Part shown: one piece after another, positions 8,322 through 16,908 of the stretch
Layout: each line of letters begins with the position of its first letter
Numbering within the stretch: the stretch's first letter is position 1
Source of the DNA: DTU064 sp045588245
GTDB taxonomy: Bacteria; Bacillota; Clostridia; Oscillospirales; CAG-272
Reading direction: 5' to 3'
Assembly: GCA_045588245.1 (NCBI GenBank)
Contig: JAZNDW010000019.1
Span: 1-64,000 of the forward strand
Length of the DNA stretch: 64,000 nucleotides
Translations under genes and position numbers: made by a program
Notes under the pieces: model-generated
What the model was told of the DNA's origin: nothing
Database searches by the model: none
The model's input: only the letters and a program-made list of their open reading frames with translations

Positions 8322-9569
8322 TTAGTTATTTATTGATGCCAATATTGAAAAATCAAGCATCTCGGCTCCCGATGACGTACACAGAAGCGTCTTTTCTTTT
8401 CCGATCGGAAGAATCCGCTTCGCCGTACCGATAACGGCAGTTGATTTTTCGGTGCTGCTTTCAACGTCGATCATAACCGCTCTGTCGGCGGTCAGAAGAT
8501 ACGCCGCTCCCATATCGGAAATATTTATGTCCGAAAGCTTTTCATCGATCACTTTGTTATACGTCACCTCGCCAAAAATATCAAGAATGATGACACGGTT
8601 GCGTGTGCCGAGCGTATTCTGAGGAAGCGTCAGCATTACCGCCGTGTCGGAAACGTCGTACATATCCACCTTGCCGCCGTATATATACTCACCCGTCTGT
8701 GTACCGTTATTATCAAAGAAGTAAACTCCGTCAACACCGATCATAACAAAACCTCCATCGACACGCCCCACCGCTGTAGGATAATCACTGCCGACAGTAA
8801 CAGTTGCGAGAACGGAATCGAGTCCCGGCTCATAAAAACTGAGATTTGCCACGATACCGTCACTTTCGGAAGCCACAGTCGCTATAACAAGCCGCGTTCC
8901 GTCCGACGACAGTGCTATGTCCGTAACGTAATCGCGCTTGGAATAGCGCGCCGTCAACTCAAAATCTCCGTTATAAAGGTAAACGATATTTTTGTATTCC
9001 CTGCTTCTCGTTGTAACGGCAAAAGCGCCCGTATCGCAAAGATCGGCGGCTACTATATCGTATTCCGTGTTTTCTCGGTACAGCTCCGAAAAGGAGTTAT
9101 AAAGCGAAAACGTGTCGCCGCCTAGATCGTATATAAGCACGTATTTTTCGGTGCAAAGTGTCACGGGCTCTTCGTATGAAAGTTCTGCCGAGATGCCGGT
9201 ATTGCCCGTTGCGGAATACATCTTAACCGTGCTGCCCGTCACGTAGAGCAATTCTCCGCGATATATGTCAAAGCGCTGTATCGGCTCTGCCGAATAGCTG
9301 ACCTTGGAAAACGCTTCTCCGGACGAGGAGCTGATATTGATGTCACGCATGAGGTATTTAAGATTCGCCACCGTGATATCCTGACTGAAAAACGTCAGCA
9401 TGGACAGCACGTATACGATAAGGAGCATTATCGTCAGTGCCCGAGCAAATCTGAATCTGCGGGCAACGGAGAGATAATATTCATTTTTCTCTATATAATC
9501 GTCTATCTCCGGTAGATCGATAAGCTCGCTGTCGTTCGTACCGACGAGCTCGAGTTCTCGTTTTTTCAT
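8322..9569 (-). CDS. Membrane-anchored beta-propeller-like protein (DUF5711-like)
   Basis: 415 residues with a short cytoplasmic N-terminus, one transmembrane helix near residues 45-63, and a large extracytoplasmic region of repeated short beta-rich blades (recurring patterns such as VYLYNGDF and VYFFDNNG). This resembles the DUF5711 family found in Clostridia, commonly near CvpA; the assignment is from recalled family features, not a search. It begins at ATG behind AGGAGG and is probably co-transcribed with cvpA and clp. Function unknown; a sensor or scaffold outside the membrane is one possibility. Confidence 0.65.
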   Translation of the reverse strand: MKKRELELVGTNDSELIDLPEIDDYIEKNEYYLSVARRFRFARALTIMLLIVYVLSMLTFFSQDITVANLKYLMRDINISSSSGEAFSKVSYSAEPIQRFDIYRGELLYVTGSTVKMYSATGNTGISAELSYEEPVTLCTEKYVLIYDLGGDTFSLYNSFSELYRENTEYDIVAADLCDTGAFAVTTRSREYKNIVYLYNGDFELTARYSKRDYVTDIALSSDGTRLVIATVASESDGIVANLSFYEPGLDSVLATVTVGSDYPTAVGRVDGGFVMIGVDGVYFFDNNGTQTGEYIYGGKVDMYDVSDTAVMLTLPQNTLGTRNRVIILDIFGEVTYNKVIDEKLSDINISDMGAAYLLTADRAVMIDVESSTEKSTAVIGTAKRILPIGKEKTLLCTSSGAEMLDFSILASINN

Positions 9570-9603
9570 GCTCCCTCCTATAAATATTTTGTCGTTTTGT
9601 CAA

Positions 9604-10359
9604 TTAATATTCAACTCGGCACAGATAAAGTCCGTAGGGCGGCATGGTAACTCCCGCACAACGGCGGTCTTTTGCTGCTATTATGCAGTCTATCGCTTCG
9701 GGTACAAGCTTCCCGTTTGCAACGGCGAGCACCGTGCCCGCCATGATGCGGACCATGTTATATAAAAAGCCGTTTGCTGTCACGGAAAAGACAACGGTGT
9801 CGCCGCGGCGTTGTACGCTGCAATCATACACACATCGAACAGTGTCAACGATCTTTGAGCCCGCCGCCATAAACGACGCAAAATCGCGCTCACCGCACAT
9901 ATACCGTGCTGCTGCGTTCATTTTCGCAACGTCGCCGTCTGTAAGCGGCTTTACGTGGTACGCACGTCCAGAATAAAAGGGCGAGCGCACAGCCGAATCG
10001 TAAAATATATATTCATACGTCTTCGATTTTACGCTGTATCGCGGATGGAAATCCGACGGAACGACCTCCGCACCGATAACGGCGACGTCATCGGGCAGCT
10101 TCGCATTGATGGCGTGAGGGATCGCCAAGAGGGGGATCACGTCTGTTATGTCTTCTCCGTCCGCACCCTCAACGGTACAAACGTAATTTTTGGCGTGCAC
10201 GCCGCTGTCCGTGCGGCTGCAGCCCGTGACCTTACAGTCAACGCCGTATGTTTTCGATACGGCATCCGTCAGCACCTTCTGAATGCTCACGGCATTCGCC
10301 TGCGCTTGCCAGCCGCAATACGCGGCACCGTTATACGTTAAAGTCAGCTTCAGTTTCAT
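9604..10359 (-). CDS. truA: tRNA pseudouridine(38-40) synthase TruA
   Basis: Isomerises U38-U40 in the anticodon stem of tRNAs. The catalytic region CSRTDSGVHA contains the invariant Asp, and the N-terminal LTYNGAAYCGWQ is the usual TruA opening. About 251 residues, normal for the family. A longer upstream frame exists, but the ATG at 10359 overlaps the ecfT stop by four bases (ATGA), so this start is preferred. It lies last in the ecfA1-ecfA2-ecfT-truA block typical of Bacillota. Confidence 0.93.
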   Translation of the reverse strand: MKLKLTLTYNGAAYCGWQAQANAVSIQKVLTDAVSKTYGVDCKVTGCSRTDSGVHAKNYVCTVEGADGEDITDVIPLLAIPHAINAKLPDDVAVIGAEVVPSDFHPRYSVKSKTYEYIFYDSAVRSPFYSGRAYHVKPLTDGDVAKMNAAARYMCGERDFASFMAAGSKIVDTVRCVYDCSVQRRGDTVVFSVTANGFLYNMVRIMAGTVLAVANGKLVPEAIDCIIAAKDRRCAGVTMPPYGLYLCRVEY

Positions 10360-11183
10360 AATCTTGACAGCGTCAGTATCGGCACGAATCTGTTCAGTAC
10401 GACAACGGCGGCGATTGCGGCAACGCCGAATACCATTGCCGCAACGTCGATTTCCGAATAGCGAAGCGTGTTCATGCGCGTCCTTCCTTCGTCGCCGCGA
10501 TAACATCTGCATTCCATAGCCACCGCAAGCTCGTCGGCACGCTTGAATGCCGAAACGAAGAGCGGCACGAGTATCGGGATCAGCGCCTTCGCCCTTGCCA
10601 TAAGGCTTCCCGTTGAAAAATCGGCTCCGCGCGACTTTTGCGCGTTCATTATTTTGTCAGTCTCCTCAACGAGAGTCGGAATAAAGCGAAGCGCTATCGT
10701 CATCATCATTGAAAATTCATGCACGGGAAGTTTCAGCACCTTGAGCGGCGAGAGAAGCTGTTCAAGTCCGTCCGTCAGCGTGATCGGCGACGTTGTATAC
10801 GTCAAAAACAGTCCGCTTCCCGAAACAAGGAGCGTCACGCGCAGTATCATCAAGACCGCATTAACGATTCCCTCTCGGTAGATACGGATGAAGCCCGCTT
10901 CAAAAAGGAGATCATCTCCGCTCGTTAAAAAGACGTTTATAACAGTTGTGAATATTATTATATAGAAAAGCGGCTTCAGTCCCTTCAGAAAAATCGAATA
11001 AGGGATGCCCGATGCTGCCATAAGGCAAAGCGTTAAGGCTATCAGCATCGCAAACGCCGACACCGATCCTGCAACGAATATCGCAACAATATACATCACC
11101 GCCAAAGTCAGCTTTGCACGAGGGTCAAGTCTGTGCAAAACGGAGTCACCCGGGAAATACTGTCCCAAAGTAATGTCATGCAT
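10356..11183 (-). CDS. ecfT: Energy-coupling factor transporter transmembrane subunit EcfT
   Basis: The scaffold membrane subunit of a group II ECF vitamin/metal transporter, linking the EcfA ATPases to interchangeable substrate-binding S components. 275 residues with several membrane helices. It carries the family coupling-helix signature near residues 180-195 (AQKSRGADF, an ARG-type motif) and a second conserved basic motif later (ECRCYRGDEGRTRM). The N-terminus DPRAKL is typical. It lies directly after the two EcfA genes. No S component is in the window, so substrates must be defined by genes elsewhere. Confidence 0.92.
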   Translation of the reverse strand: MHDITLGQYFPGDSVLHRLDPRAKLTLAVMYIVAIFVAGSVSAFAMLIALTLCLMAASGIPYSIFLKGLKPLFYIIIFTTVINVFLTSGDDLLFEAGFIRIYREGIVNAVLMILRVTLLVSGSGLFLTYTTSPITLTDGLEQLLSPLKVLKLPVHEFSMMMTIALRFIPTLVEETDKIMNAQKSRGADFSTGSLMARAKALIPILVPLFVSAFKRADELAVAMECRCYRGDEGRTRMNTLRYSEIDVAAMVFGVAAIAAVVVLNRFVPILTLSRL

Positions 11184-11227
11184 ATCGACCGCCTCCTTTC
11201 GTTATCTTTTTTCGTTACGGGCGCGAT

Positions 11228-12079
11228 TTAATTTTTGAGATACGAAAGTATCGCTTCTTTCGCGCCGTCCACAGTAAATATATCATCGGACAGACCGATT
11301 CCCATACGGCGAAGCTCGTGAACTATGTCCGTTACGAGCGGAACACCGAGTCCTACCGCCACAAGCTCGTCGCGGCGGCGGAATATCTCCTTGCGTGTGC
11401 CCGTCATTATAAGCTTGCCGTCCGACATGACGGCAACTCTGTCACAATAGACCGCCATATCCTCCATGCTGTGAGAAACGATTATGACGGTGACGCCGCT
11501 TTCGCGCGAGTAATCACGGATGCGCGTCAGTATGGATTCTCTGCCTACAGGATCAAGTCCCGCCGCAGGCTCGTCGAGGACGAGCACGTCGGGACGCATG
11601 GCGATGACGCCCGCTATGGCGGCTCGCCGCTTCTGTCCGCCCGACAGCTCAAACGGCGATTTATCGAGCAAAGCTTCGTCGAGCCCGACAAAACGTACGG
11701 CTTCTATGACGCGCTCTGCTATCTCTTCTTCCGTCAAACCCATATTTTTCGGTCCGAACGCAATATCGGCACGGACTGTCTCATCGAAAAGCTGATATTC
11801 GGGATACTGCATTACGAGCCCCACGCGGAAGCGGACGTTACGTATCTTTTTCGGCTCCGCCCAGATGTCGACTCCATCAAGATACACCGTACCCGAGTCG
11901 GGGCGCAATAGTCCGTTCAGCATACTGACAAGCGTCGATTTGCCCGAGCCTGTATGTCCCATAAGCCCCGTCACGACGCCCGATTCAAACGTCAATGATA
12001 TATCATCAAGGGCAAGCTTTTCAAACGGCGTTTTCGCGCCGTAAACGTATGAAACGTGGGAAAGCTTCAGTTCACTCAC
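11228..12079 (-). CDS. ecfA2: Energy-coupling factor ATPase EcfA2
   Basis: One of the two ATP-hydrolysing subunits of the ECF transporter. Walker A GHTGSGKST, Q-loop YPEYQLF, signature LSGGQKRR, Walker B VLVLDEP and the H-loop histidine are present. The start is set to a GTG at 12079: it overlaps the ecfA1 stop as GTGA and has AGGAGG upstream. The frame extends 17 codons further, but that extension has no ribosome-binding site. 283 residues. Confidence 0.92.
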   Translation of the reverse strand: MSELKLSHVSYVYGAKTPFEKLALDDISLTFESGVVTGLMGHTGSGKSTLVSMLNGLLRPDSGTVYLDGVDIWAEPKKIRNVRFRVGLVMQYPEYQLFDETVRADIAFGPKNMGLTEEEIAERVIEAVRFVGLDEALLDKSPFELSGGQKRRAAIAGVIAMRPDVLVLDEPAAGLDPVGRESILTRIRDYSRESGVTVIIVSHSMEDMAVYCDRVAVMSDGKLIMTGTRKEIFRRRDELVAVGLGVPLVTDIVHELRRMGIGLSDDIFTVDGAKEAILSYLKN

Positions 12080-12960
12080 AGCCTGCCTCCTTTCAGCGAG
12101 GCAATACACTCCGCAATATACTTCGCACAATCTGCGGCAGTAAAAACTCCGCGCGGAAAGCCGAATCCGTGATCTTTCAAAAGGTATAAAAGCGCCGTTG
12201 ACTGCGGTACGTCAAGCCCGATGGCTCGAAGCGCCTCCACGTTTGCAAAAACGTCGGACGGCTCACCGTCGGCGAATATTTTTCCGTGGTCTAGAACGAT
12301 GATGCGGTCGGCAGCGGCAGCCTCCGACATATCGTGCGTTATAAGGATCACCGTTATGCCGAAATCGCGGTTCAACTTCGTTATCGTTTCCATAACCTCG
12401 GCGCGTCCCATAGGATCAAGCATCGCCGTCGATTCGTCAAAGATGATGCATTCGGGCATCATGGCGATGATGCCCGCAATCGCGATGCGCTGTTTCTGTC
12501 CGCCCGAAAGACGTGACGGCGAATGACGCGCATATTCGGACATTCCGACGTCGGCAAGCGCCTCGTCGACGCGTCGGCGGATCTCCGCCGACGGCACGCC
12601 GAGATTTTCCGGGCCGAACGCCACGTCCTCCTCAACAATAGAGGAAACGATCTGATTGTCGGGATTCTGATGTACCATTCCGATCTTACGGCGCACGGCA
12701 AAGACCGTGTCCGCATCGGCTTCCTCGGACGTTGAAACGAGCTCTCCGTCAACGTAGAGCTCACCCGACTCGGGTGTGAGGATCATGTTTAAGAGCTTTG
12801 CCAGCGTTGACTTACCCGAACCGTTATGACCGAGCACGGCGACAAACGAGCCGCGCTCTATCTCTAATGAAACGCCCGACACGGCGGTTATCTTTCTGCC
12901 GCTTTCGTAATCCTCGTATGAATACGTTAAATTATTAGCTTTTATGAAGGTTTTATCCAT
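12076..12960 (-). CDS. ecfA1: Energy-coupling factor ATPase EcfA1
   Basis: The partner ATPase to EcfA2; the two form the asymmetric motor beneath EcfT. 294 residues with Walker A GHNGSGKST, Q-loop NPDNQIV, signature LSGGQKQR and Walker B CIIFDES, where Ser replaces the more usual Pro. The C-terminal extension after residue ~225 is the EcfA dimerisation region. Translationally coupled to ecfA2. The upstream neighbour here is a methyltransferase rather than the frequently seen rplQ. Confidence 0.92.
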   Translation of the reverse strand: MDKTFIKANNLTYSYEDYESGRKITAVSGVSLEIERGSFVAVLGHNGSGKSTLAKLLNMILTPESGELYVDGELVSTSEEADADTVFAVRRKIGMVHQNPDNQIVSSIVEEDVAFGPENLGVPSAEIRRRVDEALADVGMSEYARHSPSRLSGGQKQRIAIAGIIAMMPECIIFDESTAMLDPMGRAEVMETITKLNRDFGITVILITHDMSEAAAADRIIVLDHGKIFADGEPSDVFANVEALRAIGLDVPQSTALLYLLKDHGFGFPRGVFTAADCAKYIAECIASLKGGRL

Positions 12961-12987
12961 AGGGGCATCCCCCTTCCATTCGGTATT

Positions 12988-13854
12988 TTATCTATACGTC
13001 CACCAAGCGGACGCGCCGCAGGGCAAGATTCCTCCCGTACTTGAAACAGGAAGTCCGAGCTCGCCCGACTGCAAAACGCCGCCGCGCTTTTGTTTGATCT
13101 CGACGCGGAGGATGTACTCCATCGTAAGCGGCGACAGCCCCGTCGTGTATGAATTGACGAGGAAGAAGAGCGGACGGTCGGACAAAAGGCGTGCCGTCAG
13201 CGCGATCAGCTCGTGAATGCTCTCTTCAAGCTTCCAGACCTCGCCCGAAGGACCGCGTCCGTAAGAAGGCGGATCCATAATGATGCCGTCGTAGCGGTTG
13301 CCGCGTCGGATCTCGCGCTCAACGAACTTTTTGCAATCGTCAACGATATAGCGTATGGGCGCGTTTGCAAGTCCCGACAGGCGCGCATTTTCCTTCGCTT
13401 CGGCAACCATACCTTTAGAGGCGTCAACGTGGCAAACAGCGGCGCCCGCGGACGCGCAGGCGACGGTGGCGCCGCCCGTGTATGCAAAAAGATTAAGTAC
13501 GTTTATCTTACGCTTTTCCCCTGAAACGAGGCCACGCATTTTATCCCAATTGACTGCCTGCTCGGGAAAAAGTCCCGTGTGCTTGAAGCCCGTCGGATGA
13601 ATACCGAAGCGAAGCGAGTCGTACGATATCTCCCAACGGTCGGGCAGACGCTTCGCGTCGCGCCATTCACCGCCGCCCTTGCTCGAACGCTTGTAAACAG
13701 CGTCGGCGCGGTGCCATTCGGGAAGCGTTTTCTCGGTCTTCCATATAATCTGCGGATCGGGGCGCACCAAAATATATTTGCCCCATCTTTCAAGTCTTTC
13801 CCCGTCAGACGTATCAAGCAGTTCATAGTCTTTCCATTTATCCGAAACCCACAT
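12988..13854 (-). CDS. Class I SAM-dependent methyltransferase (RlmI-like, probably rRNA)
   Basis: About 288 residues. SAM-binding motif I reads NLFAYTGGATVACASAGA and motif II VDASKGMV. The active-site IMDPPSYGRG fits the RlmI/RlmL-like family that methylates 23S rRNA bases. The N-terminal PUA domain of full RlmI is absent, so it is a short version. The start is the ATG at 13854, six bases after GGAG; an open frame runs 71 codons further upstream through structured non-coding sequence and is not favoured. Exact substrate uncertain. Confidence 0.8.
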   Translation of the reverse strand: MWVSDKWKDYELLDTSDGERLERWGKYILVRPDPQIIWKTEKTLPEWHRADAVYKRSSKGGGEWRDAKRLPDRWEISYDSLRFGIHPTGFKHTGLFPEQAVNWDKMRGLVSGEKRKINVLNLFAYTGGATVACASAGAAVCHVDASKGMVAEAKENARLSGLANAPIRYIVDDCKKFVEREIRRGNRYDGIIMDPPSYGRGPSGEVWKLEESIHELIALTARLLSDRPLFFLVNSYTTGLSPLTMEYILRVEIKQKRGGVLQSGELGLPVSSTGGILPCGASAWWTYR

Positions 13855-13860
13855 AACAAT

Positions 13861-13884
13861 CTCCATTCCGCCGCCCGTGGCGGC
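13861..13884 (-). promoter_or_regulatory. 5'-UTR hairpin plus ribosome-binding site (element copy 4, methyltransferase)
   Basis: Sense order: ATTTATTTAT, then GCCGCC-ACG-GGCGGC (13879-13884 with 13870-13875), GGAATGGAG, six bases and ATG. Matches the arrangement before mrp, clp and mltG. Confidence 0.6.
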
Positions 13885-13899
13885 ATAAATAAATGTCAG

Positions 13900-14006
13900 A
13901 AATCCTCGGGACCGCACTTGTGCGGCAAAACGGGTCGGGTCCCGTTTTGCGAGGATTTTAAGCGTGAAACAGTGAACTTTCGCATAAGATAGCGAAACTT
14001 TCACGC
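13900..14006. ncRNA. Candidate structured RNA (two adjacent folded elements)
   Basis: Element A: a 9-bp closing stem (13900-13908 with 13950-13958) encloses two hairpins, 13912-13925 (CCGCAC-TT-GTGCGG) and 13926-13949 (9 bp, 6-base loop), with almost no unpaired bases. An alternative pairing, GGGACC with GGTCCC (13908-13913 with 13938-13943), would break it. Element B: an 8-bp stem (13962-13969 with 13999-14006) encloses an internal loop and a 6-bp stem (13978-13983 with 13992-13997). It sits in the leader of the methyltransferase gene on the minus strand. Strand and function are unknown; a leader regulator or a small palindromic repeat are both possible. Confidence 0.45.
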
Positions 14007-14031
14007 CGCACCTCTGTAAAGCGTTATGAAA

Positions 14032-14072
14032 GTATAATGGCACTGACGGGGTATCCGTCAGTGCCATTATAC
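14032..14072. repeat. Perfect 18-bp inverted repeat, 5-base loop
   Basis: Arms at 14032-14049 and 14055-14072 pair without mismatch. Each arm contains TATAAT; the minus-strand copy reads TGGTATAAT, an extended -10 form that could start the methyltransferase transcript. There is no T-run after the stem on either strand, so a simple terminator is not the obvious reading; an operator or a terminator/promoter overlap are alternatives. Confidence 0.55.
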
Positions 14073-14151
14073 CATTTATTTTTATAAGATGCTATCCCAA
14101 ATCCGCAATTTGAAAATATAAATGCGGTTTAATAATTGCACGGATTTGCCG

Positions 14152-14370
14152 TTATCCGAAAATCGTCGGACCGTTCTCGATAGAGCTGACAAGACGGCGC
14201 ATCTCCGACCTTGTTTTGACGTTTCTGGCGCGTCGGATTATCTCGTCCTGAGCCTCCGTTGTAAGATTGGTAAAGCGCACGAGGGCGTCCGTATCCTGCG
14301 CGAATGCCATCGCAAGCCCTTCGGGCAGCTCCTCATACGGATCGGGGGTGATTCTGTCAAAAAAACTCAT
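14152..14370 (-). CDS. Small conserved acidic protein of unknown function
   Basis: 72 residues, no membrane segment or signal peptide. The centre (ALVRFTNLTTEAQDEIIRRA) and the tail (KTRSEMRRLVSSI) look like two amphipathic helices. Small proteins of this type are common in Clostridia genomes; I recall no assigned function. It starts at ATG behind AGGAAG. It stands alone between a terminator-like hairpin downstream (14032-14072) and the esterase terminator upstream. Confidence 0.7.
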   Translation of the reverse strand: MSFFDRITPDPYEELPEGLAMAFAQDTDALVRFTNLTTEAQDEIIRRARNVKTRSEMRRLVSSIENGPTIFG

Positions 14371-14395
14371 GTATTCGACTTCCTTTCAAGATAAA

Positions 14396-14431
14396 AAAAT
14401 CTCCGACGTTAGTTTTTACGTCGGAGATTTT
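14396..14431 (-). terminator. Rho-independent terminator after the esterase-like hydrolase
   Basis: A 14-bp perfect stem (14396-14409 with 14418-14431), 8-base loop, followed on the minus strand by a run of T. It ends the minus-strand transcript carrying the hydrolase. Confidence 0.85.
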
Positions 14432-14469
14432 CGATATACATGGCAATATTTTTATGTGAGATTGCGCAG

Positions 14470-15510
14470 TTACAGATTCTTTTCGATAAATTCGATCATG
14501 CCATTGCCGACCCATTCGTGAACACCCGGATGAACGGCGTGGAAAATCTTATCCTCAGCTTCGAAAAGACTGTACGCTCTGCGAGCGGTCTCTACCTGCG
14601 GATAAACGTTATCGATACCCGATTTGCCGTTCAGGTGGTCGTTTATTCCCGATTCAATGAATAACGGACGCGGTGCGATCATGGCGCCGATGTCGCCCAT
14701 GTCAACGGTCTCGTAAAGATACGGAGCGAAGTTGCAGCCGCAATTCGCCGGCTGCAGCATCAAGGCATCGCGGAAGCCGTAAAAGTAGCCGCTTGTGATC
14801 GCAAGCGCGATGCGGTCGTCGAGCGCCGCCGAATATATCGTCTGCGCGCCTCCGCCGCTCATTCCTGCGCAACCGATACGGTGAGGATCGACTTCGGGGA
14901 TAGCACAGAGAAAATCAACGAGGCGCATTATGTCCCACACCATGCCGCCGATGGGGGTGATGCCGAGACATATACCCGCATTGAGCATTTCACGGTGGGA
15001 CGTGGCTGATTCCATGCCGTCATTTTGCTGACCGCGCTCACGGCGCTCGCCGGCGCCGCGTGCGTCGGGAGCGGCAACGTAATAGCCGCGTCGTGCAAGC
15101 GTTACGCCGAATGCTTCGGGCTTGCCCGAAAGCGAGCCGTCTGACGGAGAAAAACCGAGATATAGATCCTTGCCGCCGCCGTGCCCGTGCGGATTAATCA
15201 TCGCGGCACCGCAAGGTGCGTCCGGCACGAGCAGATAAAACGGCATAAAAACGGTCGGCTCGGTTTCGATGAGCCATTTTTCGCGCCAAAATCCGCCGTC
15301 GTATTCGTTTGCTTCATAATAAACACGTTCGAGGCATTCCGGATGCGGATCCGTCGGGATGCATCGGGAAACGCCGATAATATCGGCAAGGCGAGCCGCC
15401 GTGCGGCACCGCCAGGCTTCGTGTTCTTTCGTATCGGTCGCGTTATGCGCGTACTGACGACCGAAGCGCTCGAAGCGCATCTTCATGTATTCTTCCGTGG
15501 TATAAAACAC
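14470..15510 (-). CDS. Alpha/beta hydrolase, acetyl-xylan-esterase/dienelactone-hydrolase-like
   Basis: Predicted cytoplasmic serine esterase of about 346 residues. The nucleophile elbow reads GMSGGGAQ. An upstream NPHGHGGGK supplies the oxyanion region, APRPLFIESGINDHL carries the acid, and the terminal HEW holds the catalytic histidine. No signal peptide is seen, so the substrate is probably an imported short ester or acetylated sugar (inference). Start is uncertain: GTG at 15510 with GAGG six bases upstream is chosen; an earlier GTG (15522) and a later ATG (15486, behind GGAAGA) are alternatives. Its neighbours are not a sugar locus. Confidence 0.75.
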   Translation of the reverse strand: MFYTTEEYMKMRFERFGRQYAHNATDTKEHEAWRCRTAARLADIIGVSRCIPTDPHPECLERVYYEANEYDGGFWREKWLIETEPTVFMPFYLLVPDAPCGAAMINPHGHGGGKDLYLGFSPSDGSLSGKPEAFGVTLARRGYYVAAPDARGAGERRERGQQNDGMESATSHREMLNAGICLGITPIGGMVWDIMRLVDFLCAIPEVDPHRIGCAGMSGGGAQTIYSAALDDRIALAITSGYFYGFRDALMLQPANCGCNFAPYLYETVDMGDIGAMIAPRPLFIESGINDHLNGKSGIDNVYPQVETARRAYSLFEAEDKIFHAVHPGVHEWVGNGMIEFIEKNL

Positions 15511-15534
15511 AGCGCACCTCACAGATCGGGACGA

Positions 15535-16857
15535 TCATTCGATCTCATCGTCCTCGTATTCTTCGCCGACAGAGGTCATACCCTGAAGCACCGTTGAAAT
15601 AGCGGTACCGTCGGCAACCGCCTGAATGGCGTCTTTGTGTTCGGAATAGGTTTCGGAGAAGACGGAATAGCCGTCGTTGTTTGCAACGAAGTAGAAATAG
15701 TCGGTGATCTTGGGATAAAGCGCGTACGTTATGGCGTTGTATCCGGGATTTGCGATGGGACCGGGCGGCAAGCCGCGATGATGATACGTGTTGTACGGCG
15801 TGTCGTAGTTCGTGCCCGTCAGCGTTTCGGGGCGCTCGCCCGTATCGTGAAGGATCGCGTACATGATCGTAGCATCGGATTCAAGATAAGGATAATATGC
15901 GCTGTTGTCGAGTCTGTTGTGAAAGACGGACGAAACGTACGAAAATTCAGACAGATACTTCGCTTCGCATTCTACCATGGAAGCAAGCGTGATTATCTCA
16001 TCGACCGTAAAGCCGAGGTTTTCGGTGTAATCTCTGTACGTGTCGGTGAATTTTACGTTGAAGTTGTCGAGCAGTTTCGCAATAGCGGCAACTTCGGTCG
16101 AGGTCGTGTAGAAATAATAGGTATCGGGGTAAAGGTAACCGTCAAGGCGGTAGAAGCGGTCTTCGCTCCAGCCATTCTCCTCAAGCTCGTCGATGAACCA
16201 ATAGGAATATTCTTCGCTCCAATCGTACTCGTTGATGGCGGCGACAAAGCCCTCTTTCGTGCCGATGCCGGCTTCGACGAACATATCTATGATCTCATCT
16301 GTAGTGACACCTTCGGGGAAGGTGAGAGAGATGACCTGACGCTCCGACGACGGCTTGAATGAATCGAGTATCTGCGAATAGTTGAGGGAGGTCGATATGG
16401 AATAGTCACCTGCGAGGAACTGACCGTCATCGTCGGAAAAGCTCGCGTAGATCTTGAACACCTGTGGATAAGCGATAATACCGTTTTCGAAAAGCAGCTC
16501 GGAAATATCGTTGATGGTCGCAAGCTCGGGAACGGTGATGTCAACGACTTTTTCTTCCTTTACAAAGGCGAAAACATCGTTTGCAATGGGGATAATTGCA
16601 AATATCGCCAAAGAGACGCCGACAACGACGATGGCGCAGATATATATGATGCCCGCAACAAGACCGCGGATTGTGCCCGAGATCATGCGGCTTCCCTTGG
16701 ATTCACCTTCACGGGGCTGCTCTTCGGGTTCTTTTTCTTCCGCGGGCTGCGGAATGTCGTGAACGGTGCTTCGGAGCTGTGTCATTCCCGCGTCATCCGA
16801 CACAGCCGCGTCGGGTGTTTCGGGAAGTTTTTTTTCGTTTTCAGGGGTGTTGTTCAT
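15535..16857 (-). CDS. mltG: Endolytic murein transglycosylase MltG
   Basis: Cleaves nascent glycan strands at the outer membrane face and helps set strand length. About 440 residues: a Pro/Glu-rich cytoplasmic tail (to ~70), one membrane helix near 75-105, a LysM-like subdomain and the YceG catalytic domain. The catalytic glutamate lies in ASMVECEAKY, matching ASIVEKE of characterised MltG. A conserved YNTYHHRGLPPGPI block near the C-terminus is present. The start at 16857 follows GGAG and a hairpin element; a 13-codon longer frame lacks a ribosome-binding site. Confidence 0.92.
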   Translation of the reverse strand: MNNTPENEKKLPETPDAAVSDDAGMTQLRSTVHDIPQPAEEKEPEEQPREGESKGSRMISGTIRGLVAGIIYICAIVVVGVSLAIFAIIPIANDVFAFVKEEKVVDITVPELATINDISELLFENGIIAYPQVFKIYASFSDDDGQFLAGDYSISTSLNYSQILDSFKPSSERQVISLTFPEGVTTDEIIDMFVEAGIGTKEGFVAAINEYDWSEEYSYWFIDELEENGWSEDRFYRLDGYLYPDTYYFYTTSTEVAAIAKLLDNFNVKFTDTYRDYTENLGFTVDEIITLASMVECEAKYLSEFSYVSSVFHNRLDNSAYYPYLESDATIMYAILHDTGERPETLTGTNYDTPYNTYHHRGLPPGPIANPGYNAITYALYPKITDYFYFVANNDGYSVFSETYSEHKDAIQAVADGTAISTVLQGMTSVGEEYEDDEIE

Positions 16858-16865
16858 GTGTGTAA

Positions 16866-16890
16866 CTCCAATCCGCCGCCGAAAGGCGGC
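16866..16890 (-). promoter_or_regulatory. 5'-UTR hairpin plus ribosome-binding site (element copy 5, mltG)
   Basis: Sense order: AATTGTTT, then GCCGCC-TTTC-GGCGGC (16885-16890 with 16875-16880), GGATTGGAG and the mltG ATG eight bases on. Same plan as the copies before clp, mrp and the methyltransferase. Confidence 0.6.
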
Positions 16891-16908
16891 AAACAATTGC
16901 TGTATATG

